A stretch of DNA of 64,000 nt from Streptomyces sp. NBC_01439. GTDB taxonomy: Bacteria > Actinomycetota > Actinomycetes > Streptomycetales > Streptomycetaceae. Within the stretch, counting starts at the first letter, position 1. Each line of letters starts with the position of its first letter. The stretch lies in the NCBI RefSeq assembly GCF_036227605.1, contig NZ_CP109487.1:2294001-2358000 (forward strand). The letters are read 5' to 3'. Under the pieces are notes generated by a model. It was given only the letters and a program-made list of their open reading frames with translations. It did no database searches and had not been told where the DNA came from. The translations under genes and the position numbers were made by a program. Shown here in pieces: positions 43,804-52,601 of the stretch.

Positions 43804-44630
43804 CGGGCGGTACCGGTCGGGGCGGCCGGCAGGGCCGCCAGGTCGCTCTCGCGGACGAGGTCGAAGCGCAGGGCCAGCGAGACCAGGGTCTCCTTCTTGC
43901 CGACCAGTCGCGGCCCGGGATCCACCGTCTCGGGGCCGGGCTTGAGGCGCAGTTTGACCGCGAGGTAGTCGATGTTCCACTGCACGGCGGCGCGGTTGGC
44001 CGCGGGCCAGGACGGTTTCAGCCGGTCGACCACCTGCTCGACGGTGGGCAGGGGCGCGTGCGGTGCGCCGCGCAGCCTCGGCTCGCAGAGCGCGGTGAGG
44101 ACCAGGAAGTACCGGCTGGAGCGGTCGAGCGGGAAGGGGAGTGCGGTCGGCTCCCCTTCGGGCTCCCCGTCGGCCCCGCCGGGGTCGTCGCGGTCGGCGT
44201 AGTCGTGGCGCGGTGCCCAGACGTCCAGGGTGAGCAGTTGGGAGCCGGCGGGCAGGACGAGCCGGGCGAATTCGAACGGGACCGGTGCGTCGAGGCGGCC
44301 GGGGGCGATCTTGATGTGTTCGCCGGCGCCCTCGGGGTTCTCGACCACGTACGTCGCGGAGCGGGAGAAGTTGCTGAGCGACCAGTACGTGGCCGTGGCG
44401 GTGATCTCCCCCGCCGAACGGGAGACGCCGGCGTGCGGGACGTACAGGGCGTGCGGTCCGAAGCTGCTGCCGCCGATTCCGGTGCCGGTGCCAATGCCGA
44501 TTCCGGTGCGGGTGCCGGTGCCGGTGCGGCGAAGGGGTTCACGGCCGAACCGGAGGGTCTGCCCCGGTGCCAGGCGGATCTGTGCGGCCGGGGACATGGT
44601 GGGCCCCGGAACGACGATGATGCTGTTCAC
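43800..44630 (-). CDS. FHA-domain-like protein
   Basis: A 276-residue protein. Residues 14-110 resemble a forkhead-associated domain that binds phosphothreonine: QTLRFGREPLRR, AGVSRSAGEITAT, YWSLSNFSRSATYVVEN. The usual Arg, Ser and Asn contacts appear to be present. Between the first strands is a low-complexity insert of Gly-Thr/Gly-Ile units (about residues 36-53) coded by a short GGTGCC-type repeat. The rest is helical (VEQVVDRLKPSWPAANRAAV). It starts with GTG, with AAGGAT upstream, and its stop overlaps the presumed kinase start. It is likely a partner or substrate reader of that kinase. Confidence 0.78.
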   Translation of the reverse strand: MNSIIVVPGPTMSPAAQIRLAPGQTLRFGREPLRRTGTGTRTGIGIGTGTGIGGSSFGPHALYVPHAGVSRSAGEITATATYWSLSNFSRSATYVVENPEGAGEHIKIAPGRLDAPVPFEFARLVLPAGSQLLTLDVWAPRHDYADRDDPGGADGEPEGEPTALPFPLDRSSRYFLVLTALCEPRLRGAPHAPLPTVEQVVDRLKPSWPAANRAAVQWNIDYLAVKLRLKPGPETVDPGPRLVGKKETLVSLALRFDLVRESDLAALPAAPTGTAR

Positions 44631-44712
44631 GCTGGATCCTTCCCCGAAGGTGCAGGGGAAGGTTAGCCAGCGGAATCAATCGTTCCTACAACGATGGCTC
44701 GTCTTCGGCCCT

Positions 44713-45603
44713 TCAGCACTCTCCTCGCCACTGGAAGCGCTCGATGGTCCGGCCCCCGGCGGGGAGGTTTCCGCGCCCCTCGTCCCAGCCGCGGTGCAGA
44801 CAGGCGCTGCCTCCCTCCCGGAAGTACACCTGCACGTGGTCGTAACCCGGCTGCGGCGTGCCGTTGTTGAAGAAGGACCTGCGCATCCCGCACGTGCTCC
44901 GGGGCTCGTCGACGGCGGAGCGGCAGACGGTGCCCGTGCCCTCCACCCCCGAGTAGAAGCAGACGTAGCCGAGCGGGCAGTCCTGCCAGGCGGGGGGCGG
45001 CGTGCCGGCGCAGTTGCGGCTGGTGACGGTGGGCCATTCCTTCGCGTCGCCCGTGTACTCGACCCCGTCGAAGTGGACCGGGACGCGGTGGCTCTCGTCG
45101 GTGAAGTCGCCCGAAGCCAGGTAGCGCTGCTCGTAGTGCAGGTGGGACCAGGTGGAGGCGCCCGAGGTACCGATCCGGCCGATCCGGGTGGACGGCTGGA
45201 CGGCGTCGCCCTTCTTGACGTAGGTCGCCGGGTCGTCCTTGAGGTGGTAGTACGCCGTGAACCAGCCGTTGCCGTGGTTGATCTGGATGGTGTTGCCCGA
45301 ACCGTTGGTCCAGTACGTGGCGGCCACCGTGCCGGCAGCGGACGGCAGGACGGGCAGCCCGTCGGAGCCGGTGTTGCCCTCCACCACGATGTCCAGCGCC
45401 GGGTTGTGACCCCAGGTGTTCAGCCCGCACGGGAAGGGCAGCTGGAACAGCGGCTTCCCCGCAGCAGCGGCAGGGGCAGGGGAAGGGACACGGGCGGGGG
45501 CGGGGGCAATGGACGCGGAGGCGGGCGCGGGCGCACCCGCCAGCACCAGCCCCGCCAGGCACATCAACACCGCCGCTCGCAGCCTGCTCATATGGCGCAG
45601 CAC
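44713..45603 (-). CDS. Secreted M23 (LytM-like) peptidase with Cys-rich C-terminal domain
   Basis: A 296-residue exported protein. A signal peptide (MSRLRAAVLMCLAGLVLAGA, then cleavage near ASA) is followed by a Pro/Ala linker. The M23 domain shows GHNPALDIV (first metal His/Asp), a middle INHGNGWFTAYYHLKDD and SHLHYEQRY (HLH). The C-terminal ~95 residues form a separate domain: CPLGYVCFYSGVEGTGTVC, SFFNNG, final Cys, similar to I36-type peptidase-inhibitor folds and to the outer domain of the kinase at 42439. It probably trims peptidoglycan. The start could be MLRHMSRLR or MSRLR four codons later. Confidence 0.82.
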   Translation of the reverse strand: MLRHMSRLRAAVLMCLAGLVLAGAPAPASASIAPAPARVPSPAPAAAAGKPLFQLPFPCGLNTWGHNPALDIVVEGNTGSDGLPVLPSAAGTVAATYWTNGSGNTIQINHGNGWFTAYYHLKDDPATYVKKGDAVQPSTRIGRIGTSGASTWSHLHYEQRYLASGDFTDESHRVPVHFDGVEYTGDAKEWPTVTSRNCAGTPPPAWQDCPLGYVCFYSGVEGTGTVCRSAVDEPRSTCGMRRSFFNNGTPQPGYDHVQVYFREGGSACLHRGWDEGRGNLPAGGRTIERFQWRGEC

Positions 45604-45724
45604 GTCTTCCCCTCCCGGCCCCCGTGGACGGCGCCCGGACGGGCGGTCTCCCGCGCCATGCTGGGGGACGGTGCCCGGACGGCACCACCTCGTAGCTACG
45701 AGGGTGGGGGGCGGGCGACCTTCC

Positions 45725-46390
45725 CTACGGCTCGATGAGCCCGACCCGGATCGCGTACCGGGTCAGCTCCAGCCGGTCGCGCATCCCCAGCTTCTGCAGC
45801 AGGTTGGCCCGGTGGCGCTCCACGGTCTTGGCGCTGATGACGAGAAGGTCGCCGATCTCCTTCGAGGAGTGGCCTTCCGCGACGAGCTTGAGGATCTCCT
45901 CCTCGCGCTCGGTGATCGCCCGGGCGGGCAGCGGATCGCCCTGGCGGGCCCGGTCCAGGTAGTTGCGGATGAGGGTGGTCTCGGCCCCGGGATAGATGAA
46001 GGGCTCGTCCCGGATCGCCGCCCGGCAGGCCTCGACCAGATCGCGGTCGGCGACCGACTTGGGGACGTATCCGGCCGCCCCGGCCTTGAGCGCCTCGAAG
46101 AAGTACTGCTCGTTGTCGTACATGGTCAGGATGAGGATGCGCAGCTCCGGCCGCAGCCGGGAGAGTTCCCGTGCGGCCTGCAGTCCGGTCATCCGGGGCA
46201 TGGCCACGTCGAGGACGGCGAGGTCCACCTCCCCGGTACGGGCCAGGGCGACGGCCTCCGCGCCGTCCCCGGCCTCGGCGACCACCGTCAGATCCGGCTC
46301 GGCGTCGAGGATGAGCCGGACCCCGCGCCGTACGAGGGCGTGGTCGTCGGCAAGCAGGACGCGGGTCGGCGTACGTTCCGGGGTGGTCAA
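45725..46390 (-). CDS. NarL/LuxR-type response regulator
   Basis: A 221-residue response regulator. The receiver domain (residues 9-125) has VLLADDHALVRRG, the phospho-acceptor Asp in VDLAVLDVAMPRMTG and Lys in GYVPKSV. The C-terminal LuxR-type helix-turn-helix is LTEREEEILKLVAEGHSSKE (about 155-174) with AKTVERHRANLLQKLG. Its start overlaps the stop of the sensor kinase gene by four bases, giving a standard two-component pair. The regulon is not evident; it may include the neighbouring secreted peptidase. Confidence 0.95.
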   Translation of the reverse strand: MTTPERTPTRVLLADDHALVRRGVRLILDAEPDLTVVAEAGDGAEAVALARTGEVDLAVLDVAMPRMTGLQAARELSRLRPELRILILTMYDNEQYFFEALKAGAAGYVPKSVADRDLVEACRAAIRDEPFIYPGAETTLIRNYLDRARQGDPLPARAITEREEEILKLVAEGHSSKEIGDLLVISAKTVERHRANLLQKLGMRDRLELTRYAIRVGLIEP

Positions 46391-47361
46391 GGGTTTCCCT
46401 CCGTGGTCGCGGCGGCGGCGGTGGTGACGGCGGGTACGTCCAGCCGTACGTCGGTGCCGCCCTGCGGGCCGCTCCCGATGGCGAGGTCCGCACCGATCAG
46501 CAGGGCCCGTTCCCGCATGCCCTGGATCCCCGCGCCCTCACCGGCGGGGCCGATGCCCCGGCCGTCGTCCCGCACCAGCAGGCGGACCGCTCCGCCGGGC
46601 CGGGCCGACAGGTGCACCTCGACCTCCCTCGCGCCCGCGTGCCGGGCGGCGTTGGTCAGGGCCTCCTGGGCTACCCGGTAGACGACGAGTTCGGCCGCTT
46701 CGTCCAGCGGGGGCACCCGGGGGCCGATGACGTGCCGCACGGTCAGCGACCCGCTGGTGAACTCGGCCGTCAGCGCGCGCACGGCACTGTGCAGCCCGAG
46801 TTCCTCCAGGACCCCCGGCCGCAGCCTGCGGGCGATGCGGCGGATCTCGTCCAGGCTGGTGCGGGTCGTCTCCTGCACCTGGCGCAGCTCCTCCCGCAAG
46901 GGGGCCGGGGCGCGGTCGGCAGCGTGCTTGAGCTGGAGCAGGACCGCGGTGAGGGTCTGGCCGACCTCGTCGTGGAGTTCCTGGGCGATGCGCCGCCGTT
47001 CGGCTTCCTGCGCGGAGAGGGCGCGGGCGCTGCTGCCGGCCCGTTCGGCCTCCAGCCGGCCCAGCATGGCGTTGAAGGAGGTGGTCAGCTCGGCCACTTC
47101 GGCAGGGCCCTCCACCCGGACCCGGCCGCCTGGGCGCAGCAGGTCGACCGCGCTCATGGCGCGGGTCAGCCTGCCGAGCGGTGCCAGACCGATCCGGAGC
47201 AGGGCGGCGTTGGCGATCAGCATGGCGGCCAGGCCGGCGAGCAGCACCACGGCCTCGCCGAAGAGGACCGGGGTGGAGACGGTGACCGGGCCGAACAGCA
47301 GCAGGACGGCGGTGACGAGGACGGCCGCGTTGAGCAGGAAGATCCGCCAGTACAGCGACAC
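46387..47361 (-). CDS. Sensor histidine kinase (HisKA_3 type)
   Basis: A 324-residue membrane sensor kinase. Two N-terminal membrane spans (about 7-28 and 33-52) have almost no loop between them, so sensing is probably within the membrane. A HAMP-like region (LAPLGRLTRAMSAVDLLRPG) and coiled coil follow, then the phospho-acceptor His in RRRIAQELHDEVGQTLTAVL (about 145-164), and the ATPase domain with VAQEALTNAARHA (N-box), RDDGRGIG and GIQGMRERALLIG. The partner is the overlapping response regulator. The stimulus is unknown. Confidence 0.94.
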   Translation of the reverse strand: MSLYWRIFLLNAAVLVTAVLLLFGPVTVSTPVLFGEAVVLLAGLAAMLIANAALLRIGLAPLGRLTRAMSAVDLLRPGGRVRVEGPAEVAELTTSFNAMLGRLEAERAGSSARALSAQEAERRRIAQELHDEVGQTLTAVLLQLKHAADRAPAPLREELRQVQETTRTSLDEIRRIARRLRPGVLEELGLHSAVRALTAEFTSGSLTVRHVIGPRVPPLDEAAELVVYRVAQEALTNAARHAGAREVEVHLSARPGGAVRLLVRDDGRGIGPAGEGAGIQGMRERALLIGADLAIGSGPQGGTDVRLDVPAVTTAAAATTEGNP

Positions 47362-47636
47362 GGGCGTCCCTCGCTCGTTCCGGGATCCGCCGCTCCGGCG
47401 GATCGTTTGCTTCCACTATCCCCGCCGATACGCTCCCGCACCTGCGGTGACCTGCGGTGGGACCGGTGTCCCCGCTTCACCCTGTCGTCCGCCGGGGCTC
47501 TTGTCCATCCGTGCTGACACCCATATGCCGCCCCCTGTGCGAGGTGGCACCATGAGCCCGCGCAGCAGCCGGATCCTGCCGTCCGCCCGAGCTGCGCCGC
47601 ACCACCGTCGAACACGAAGCAAGGGGGGACAGAGCT

Positions 47637-48122
47637 GTGCCTGCTCCACGGATGAGCGCCACGCCACTGCCCGGCATCGGGGTCCAGTACGACCTCACCA
47701 CCCGCGAGCGGCGCCACCTGTCGGTGATCGCGCACCGCGACGGCACCCGTACGGTGAACCTCTACCGCGCGGACGATCCTGACGCGTGCGCCCAGTCGCT
47801 GCACCTGTCCGGGGCCGAGGCCACCTCGCTGATCGACGCCCTGATGCCCGCGCACCACAGCCCCAACCTCCTGCACACGACCGACCTCGGGCTGGTCGCC
47901 GAGCGCATCGAGCTGTCCGCGCACTCGTACTGGAACGGCCGGCTGCTGGGCGAGACCCGGATGCGGACGGAGACCGGCGTCTCGATCGTGGCGGTCCTGC
48001 GGCGGGCCGAGGCCCGCCCCTCCCCCGCTCCCGACTTCCGCCTCGCCGGCGGGGACACGCTCATCGTGATCGGCACCCGCGAGGGCGTCGACGCGGCCGC
48101 CTCCATACTCGGACGGGAGTGA
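47637..48122 (+). CDS. Regulatory subunit of a cation/proton antiporter (RCK_C type)
   Basis: A 161-residue cytoplasmic protein. The C-terminal ~80 residues are a TrkA-C (RCK_C) domain: ERIELSAHSYWNGRLLGETR, GVSIVAVLR, FRLAGGDTLIVIGTREGV. The N-terminal part (LPGIGVQYDLTTRERRHLSV) is typical of KhtT/CpeA-like subunits that gate a K+/H+ antiporter; relatives in Streptomyces are reported to bind c-di-AMP. The GTG at 47637 has GGGGG 8 bases upstream; an ATG five codons later is possible. Six bases separate it from the antiporter gene. Confidence 0.88.
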   Translation: MPAPRMSATPLPGIGVQYDLTTRERRHLSVIAHRDGTRTVNLYRADDPDACAQSLHLSGAEATSLIDALMPAHHSPNLLHTTDLGLVAERIELSAHSYWNGRLLGETRMRTETGVSIVAVLRRAEARPSPAPDFRLAGGDTLIVIGTREGVDAAASILGRE

Positions 48123-48128
48123 TCGCCT

Positions 48129-49385
48129 GTGCACTCTGCTCTCTTCCTGATCGAGTTCGGTGCGATCATCCTGGGCCTGGGTCTGCTGGGCAGGCTCGCC
48201 GGGCGCTTCCGCTTCTCCCCGATCCCCCTGTACCTGCTGGCCGGTCTCGCCTTCGGCACGGGCGGGCTGCTGCCCATGGGCGCGAGCGAGGAGTTCGTGG
48301 CGATCGGCGCCGAGATCGGCGTCATCTTGCTGCTGCTGATGCTGGGGCTGGAGTACACGGCCACCGACCTCGTCTCCAACCTCAAGACCCAGTACCCGGC
48401 CGGGCTGGTCGACTTCACCCTCAACGCCGTACCCGGCGCGGTCGCCGCGCTGCTCATGGGCTGGGGTCCGGTGGCCGCCGTGGTCCTGGCGGGGGTCACC
48501 TGGATCTCGTCCTCGGGCGTCATCGCCAAGGTGATGGGGGACCTCGGGCGGCTCGGCAACCGCGAGACCCCGGTCATCCTCAGCGTCCTGGTGCTGGAAG
48601 ACCTGGCCATGGCCGTCTACCTGCCGATCATCACCGCGCTGCTGGCCGGGGTCGGTCTCGCGGCGGGCAGCCTGACCCTGGCGATCGCGCTCGGCGTGGC
48701 GGGCGCGGTGCTGTTCGTCGCCGTCCGCTACGGCCGGCTCATCTCCCGGTTCGTCTCCAGCGACGACCCGGAGAAGCTGCTCCTCGTCGTTCTGGGCCTG
48801 ACCCTGCTGGTCGCGGGCATCGCCCAGCAGCTACAGGTGTCGGCCGCGGTCGGAGCGTTCCTGGTCGGCATCGCCCTGTCCGGTGAGGTGGCCGAGGGTA
48901 CGCACACCCTGCTCAGCCCGCTCCGGGACCTGTTCGCGGCGGTGTTCTTCGTCTTCTTCGGCCTGCACACCGACCCGGCCAGCATCCCGCCCGTACTGCT
49001 GCCGGCGCTCGCGCTCGCCCTGGTCACCGCCGGCACGAAGATCGCCACCGGGTACTGGGCCGCGAAGCGCGCCGGGGTCGGGGTCAAGGGCCGCTGGCGG
49101 GCCGGCGGAACCCTCGTTGCCCGCGGGGAGTTCTCGATCGTCATCGCCGGTCTCGCCGTCACCGCCGGCATCGAACCGGCCCTCGGGCCGCTGGCCACCG
49201 CCTACGTGCTGATCCTCGTGGTGATCGGTCCGCTCACCGCCCGCTACACCGAGCCGCTGGCCGCCCGGTTCCGGGGGCGGCGCACCGTGAAGACCCCGCT
49301 GCTCGCGGCCGTACCCTCTCCCGCACGGTCCCCGGAGGCCGTCGCGGAGCCGGCTCCCGACCAGGATCCCGCCGGGCGGCCGTAA
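48129..49385 (+). CDS. CPA2-type monovalent cation/proton antiporter
   Basis: A 418-residue inner-membrane transporter of the KefB/KhtU type with about 12 hydrophobic spans. It starts HSALFLIEFGAIILGLGLLG and has the conserved segments ILLLLMLGLEYTATDL, TWISSSGVIAKVMGDLGRLG and RGEFSIVIAGLAVTAG. There is no C-terminal TrkA-N domain; the regulatory part is the separate subunit encoded just upstream. Together they should export K+ in exchange for protons. The start is GTG with GGAGTG upstream. Confidence 0.92.
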   Translation: MHSALFLIEFGAIILGLGLLGRLAGRFRFSPIPLYLLAGLAFGTGGLLPMGASEEFVAIGAEIGVILLLLMLGLEYTATDLVSNLKTQYPAGLVDFTLNAVPGAVAALLMGWGPVAAVVLAGVTWISSSGVIAKVMGDLGRLGNRETPVILSVLVLEDLAMAVYLPIITALLAGVGLAAGSLTLAIALGVAGAVLFVAVRYGRLISRFVSSDDPEKLLLVVLGLTLLVAGIAQQLQVSAAVGAFLVGIALSGEVAEGTHTLLSPLRDLFAAVFFVFFGLHTDPASIPPVLLPALALALVTAGTKIATGYWAAKRAGVGVKGRWRAGGTLVARGEFSIVIAGLAVTAGIEPALGPLATAYVLILVVIGPLTARYTEPLAARFRGRRTVKTPLLAAVPSPARSPEAVAEPAPDQDPAGRP

Positions 49386-49397
49386 ACGACCCGGCGG

Positions 49398-49688
49398 TCA
49401 GGGCGGGGCCATCGGCTTCGCCCTGCGGGCCGTACGGGGCTCCGCGCCGAAGCGGTTCACCGCCAGCGCGGCCACGACCAGCCCGGCCGCGAACACCAGG
49501 CCGTTGGGCAGGGTGGCCCCGGCCACGGTGCACCAGACCCCCAGGACGACGGCCAGCCAGGCGCCGGCCCTGCGGTGTGCACGGGGTCGGCGCGGGCGTC
49601 GCGCGCCGCGGCCCCGGGCGGGTGGCGGACACCGGTACCCGGCCGGGGATCCGGGACGGGTGGTCCTCGCTCCGTCGGATCGCGGCAT
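49398..49688 (-). CDS. Small membrane protein
   Basis: A 96-residue protein with a basic, Pro/Arg-rich N-terminal third, two hydrophobic spans (AGAWLAVVLGVWCTVAGATL and NGLVFAAGLVVAALAVNRFG) and a short basic tail. It has no enzyme motif. The gene is convergent with the antiporter gene, 12 bases from its stop. The first 35 residues may not be real, because a later start would leave just the two spans. Confidence 0.55.
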   Translation of the reverse strand: MPRSDGARTTRPGSPAGYRCPPPARGRGARRPRRPRAHRRAGAWLAVVLGVWCTVAGATLPNGLVFAAGLVVAALAVNRFGAEPRTARRAKPMAPP

Positions 49689-49985
49689 GGCCCCGCTCCT
49701 TTCGGTCCGCTCCTCGTCGACGCACCTGGGACGCAGGGATGTTCACCGGTCCGGGAGGCGGGCGTGCCGCGAAGCTGCGGCGCCGCCGTGCGGGCGTGCC
49801 GCGCGGCGTCCGTCGCGGGCGGTCACGCGCCCCGGACCCCGCGGCCGGCAGGCCGGCGGGCGTACGGGGCTCCGCGGCCCGCGGCGCCTCCCGGCGGTGG
49901 CCGGGCAGGGACCATGCGGACACCCCCAGCATCGCCCGGCCCACCGCCACCGCACATCGGGGCCGGCACCCATCTTCCGCACCGG
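49689..49985. other. Intergenic stretch without a recognisable gene
   Basis: Open frames here are short and without ribosome sites. It separates the antiporter region from the end of the hydrogenase cluster. I see no clear terminator for hypE. Confidence 0.5.
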
Positions 49986-51047
49986 TCAGCAGATGCGCGG
50001 CAGCTGCTCCCCGATGGGCAGGTCGACCACGCGGGTGCCGCCGAGGGCGGTGCGGGCCACGACCAGGCCCGGGTGGGCGTCGACGGCCTCACCGATCACC
50101 GTCGCGCGGCGGCCCAGCGGATGGGCGCGCATGGCGTCGAGGACGGCGTCGGCGTGCTCGCGGGGCACGAAGGCGACCAACTTGCCCTCGTTGGCCACGT
50201 AGAGCGGGTCGAGCCCGAGGATCGCGCAGGCGTTCGCGACAGCCGCGGGGACCGGGACGCGGCCCTCGTGGATCACGACACCGGTGCCCGAAGCGGCCGC
50301 GATCTCGTTCAGGGAGGCCGCCAGGCCGCCCCGGGTGGGGTCGCGCAGGACGTGGAGGTCCGGGGCGACCTCGAGCATGCTCCGGACGAGTCCGCCCAGG
50401 GCCGCGCAGTCGCTCTGGACGTCCACGCCGAACTCGAGTCCCTCCCGGACGCTCATGATCGCCACGCCGTGGAGCCCGATCTCACCGCTGACGATGACGA
50501 CGTCTCCGGGGACGACGCGCTGCGGGCGCAGGTCCACCCCGTCGGGGATGACGCCGATGCCCGCGGTGTTGATGTAGATACCGTCCCCGTGGCCCGCTTC
50601 CACGACCTTGGTGTCGCCGGTCGCGACCTCCACGCCCGCGGCGCGCGCGGCCGCGCCCATGGCCTCGGCCACGCGCGCCACCACCGGCATCTCGACGCCC
50701 TCCTCCAGGATGAACCCGCAGGACAGGTACGCCGCTTCGGCTCCGCTCATGGCCAGGTCGTTGACCGTGCCGTTGACCGCGAGGTCGCCGATGGAGCCGC
50801 CGGGGAAGAACAGCGGCCGCACCACGTAGGAGTCGGTGGAGAAGGCCAGCCGGACCCCGCCCAGGGAGAGCGCCGCGGAGTCCCCGAGCTGGGCGAGCAC
50901 GTCACCGCCGAAGGCCGGGGCGAAGAGGTGCTGGACCAGCTCGGCGGAGAGTGCGCCCCCGCCGCCGTGGCCCATCACCACGCGGGGGCGGTCGCGCAGC
51001 GGGGCCGGGCAGGTCCAGCCGGTGATGTCGAGTGCGGTGTCAGACAA
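49986..51047 (-). CDS. hypE: Carbamoyl dehydratase HypE
   Basis: With HypF it makes the cyanide ligands of the [NiFe] site: HypE's C-terminal thiol carries the carbamoyl group and is dehydrated with ATP. The 353-residue protein has the PurM/AIRS-type start [58 protein letters not shown] and the essential C-terminal PRIC. The start appears to be TTG at 51047, overlapping the hypD stop by 8 bases. It is the last gene of the cluster. Confidence 0.95.
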   Translation of the reverse strand: MSDTALDITGWTCPAPLRDRPRVVMGHGGGGALSAELVQHLFAPAFGGDVLAQLGDSAALSLGGVRLAFSTDSYVVRPLFFPGGSIGDLAVNGTVNDLAMSGAEAAYLSCGFILEEGVEMPVVARVAEAMGAAARAAGVEVATGDTKVVEAGHGDGIYINTAGIGVIPDGVDLRPQRVVPGDVVIVSGEIGLHGVAIMSVREGLEFGVDVQSDCAALGGLVRSMLEVAPDLHVLRDPTRGGLAASLNEIAAASGTGVVIHEGRVPVPAAVANACAILGLDPLYVANEGKLVAFVPREHADAVLDAMRAHPLGRRATVIGEAVDAHPGLVVARTALGGTRVVDLPIGEQLPRIC

Positions 51048-52209
51048 CGGGGCTCGCCTCCAGCGGGGCGCTCGCAGCGGTCGGGGCGGTCGCGGCCGTC
51101 TTGGCAGCGGGCACGGTTCCCAGCTCCAGCCGCCGGTAGAGGTAGTACGCGGCGCAGGCGCCCTCGCTGGAGACCATGGTGGCGCCGAGCGGGCTGCGCG
51201 GGGTGCACAGCGTGCCGAAGGCCTCGCACTCGTGCGGTTTCAGCAGCCCCTGGAGCACCTCGCCGCTGCGGCACTCGGCCGGTTCACGGGTGTTGATGCC
51301 GGTGACCGAGAAGCGGTGTTCGGCATCGAAGTCCCGGTAGCGCTCCGACAGCCGCCAGCCGCTGTCGGGGATCACTCCGATGCCCCGCCAGGCCCGGTCG
51401 GTGACCTCGAAGACGTCCTCCAGCATGGCGAGGGCGGCCGGGTTGCCCTCGGGGCGCACGGCGCGCGCGTAGGCGTTGTCGACGGTGTGCTCGCCGCGCT
51501 CCAGCTGCCGTACGGCCCGTCGTACGCCCTCCAGGATGTCCAGCGGTTCGAAGCCCGTCACCACGATCGGCACCCGGTGGCGCGCGGCCAATTCGGGGTA
51601 CTCGCGCACGCCCATCACGCTGCACACGTGTCCGGCGGCGAGGAAGCCCTGGACCCGGCAGCTCGGCGACTGCATGATCGCCTCGATCGCCGGGGGCACC
51701 CGGACGTGGGAGACCAGCAGGCTGAAGTTGGGGATGTCCAGCTTCTTCGCCTGGTGGACGGTCATGGCGTTGGGCGGCGCCGTGGTCTCGAAGCCGATGC
51801 CGAAGAAGACCACCTGGTGCTTCGGGTTCTCCTGGGCGATCCGCAGGGCGTCGAGCGGGGAGTAGACGACGCGTACGTCGCCTCCCTCGCTGCGCACCTG
51901 GAACAGGTCGCGGCCGGTCCCGGGCACCCGGAGCATGTCCCCGAAGGAACAGAAGATCACATCGGGGCGGGAGGCGATCTCCAACGCCTTGTCGATGACC
52001 TCCAACGGGGTGACGCACACCGGACAGCCCGGTCCGTGAATCAACTCCACTTGTTCCGGCAGCAGTTGATCGATCCCGTGCCGGATGATGGTGTGGGTCT
52101 GACCGCCGCACACCTCCATCAGGGCCCAGGGGCGGGTCACGGTGGCGTGGATGTCGTCCAGCAGCCGGCGGGCGAGGGCCGGGTCCTGGAACTCCTCGAT
52201 GTACTTCAC
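51040..52209 (-). CDS. hypD: Hydrogenase maturation factor HypD
   Basis: Fe-S scaffold on which, with HypC, the Fe(CN)2CO unit is built. The 389-residue protein carries the family's Cys motifs: [16 protein letters not shown] (about 33-48), [11 protein letters not shown] (about 61-71), [11 protein letters not shown] and [12 protein letters not shown]. The C-terminal region has the Cys of the 4Fe-4S cluster ([30 protein letters not shown]). The GTG at 52209 overlaps the hypC stop (GTGA) and AGGAGGAAG lies upstream. A much longer frame reaching into hypF on the same strand is a shadow. Confidence 0.95.
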   Translation of the reverse strand: MKYIEEFQDPALARRLLDDIHATVTRPWALMEVCGGQTHTIIRHGIDQLLPEQVELIHGPGCPVCVTPLEVIDKALEIASRPDVIFCSFGDMLRVPGTGRDLFQVRSEGGDVRVVYSPLDALRIAQENPKHQVVFFGIGFETTAPPNAMTVHQAKKLDIPNFSLLVSHVRVPPAIEAIMQSPSCRVQGFLAAGHVCSVMGVREYPELAARHRVPIVVTGFEPLDILEGVRRAVRQLERGEHTVDNAYARAVRPEGNPAALAMLEDVFEVTDRAWRGIGVIPDSGWRLSERYRDFDAEHRFSVTGINTREPAECRSGEVLQGLLKPHECEAFGTLCTPRSPLGATMVSSEGACAAYYLYRRLELGTVPAAKTAATAPTAASAPLEASPVV

Positions 52210-52565
52210 GGCTGGACTTCCTCCTGCGGTGCGGCGAGGGCGGGCGCGGGTCCGGGTTCGAGGTCGGGATCGTGGGCGAAGGGCCAGGGGTCGCCGCCGG
52301 CCGCGGCGGCCTGCTCCCACGGGTCGCCGAACTCCTCCTGCAGCATCCCGAGTTGCGCGAAGAGTTCGAGGGTCTGCTTGGCCGACTCCTCGTCGAGGCG
52401 CTGGAGGGCGAAGCCCACGTGGACGATGGCGTACTCGCCCACCTGGAGGTCCGGTAGGTACTCCAGGCACACCTCCTTCTGCACACCGCCGAAGTCGACG
52501 GTGGCCATGCGGGTGCCGTCCTTCTCCCCGATGTCGAGCACTCTGCCGGGCACCGCCAAGCACAT
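52206..52565 (-). CDS. hypC: Hydrogenase maturation chaperone HypC
   Basis: Small chaperone that shuttles the Fe(CN)2CO unit from HypD to the large subunit precursor. The 119-residue protein has the diagnostic N terminus MCLAVPGRV, whose Cys2 binds iron, and [20 protein letters not shown] with the conserved HVGFA. The C-terminal ~40 residues (Pro/Ala-rich, acidic) are longer than in the usual ~80-residue HypC. It starts 36 bases after the hypF stop. Confidence 0.95.
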   Translation of the reverse strand: MCLAVPGRVLDIGEKDGTRMATVDFGGVQKEVCLEYLPDLQVGEYAIVHVGFALQRLDEESAKQTLELFAQLGMLQEEFGDPWEQAAAAGGDPWPFAHDPDLEPGPAPALAAPQEEVQP

Positions 52566-52601
52566 GGGCTTCTCCTTGCTGTGTGTGTGTCAGGGGGCGT
52601 G

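Noticed and set aside
47362..47636. A c-di-AMP (ydaO-type) riboswitch before the antiporter genes
   Set aside because: I could not find the conserved ydaO sequence blocks or a convincing fold; the gap is simply a divergent promoter region.
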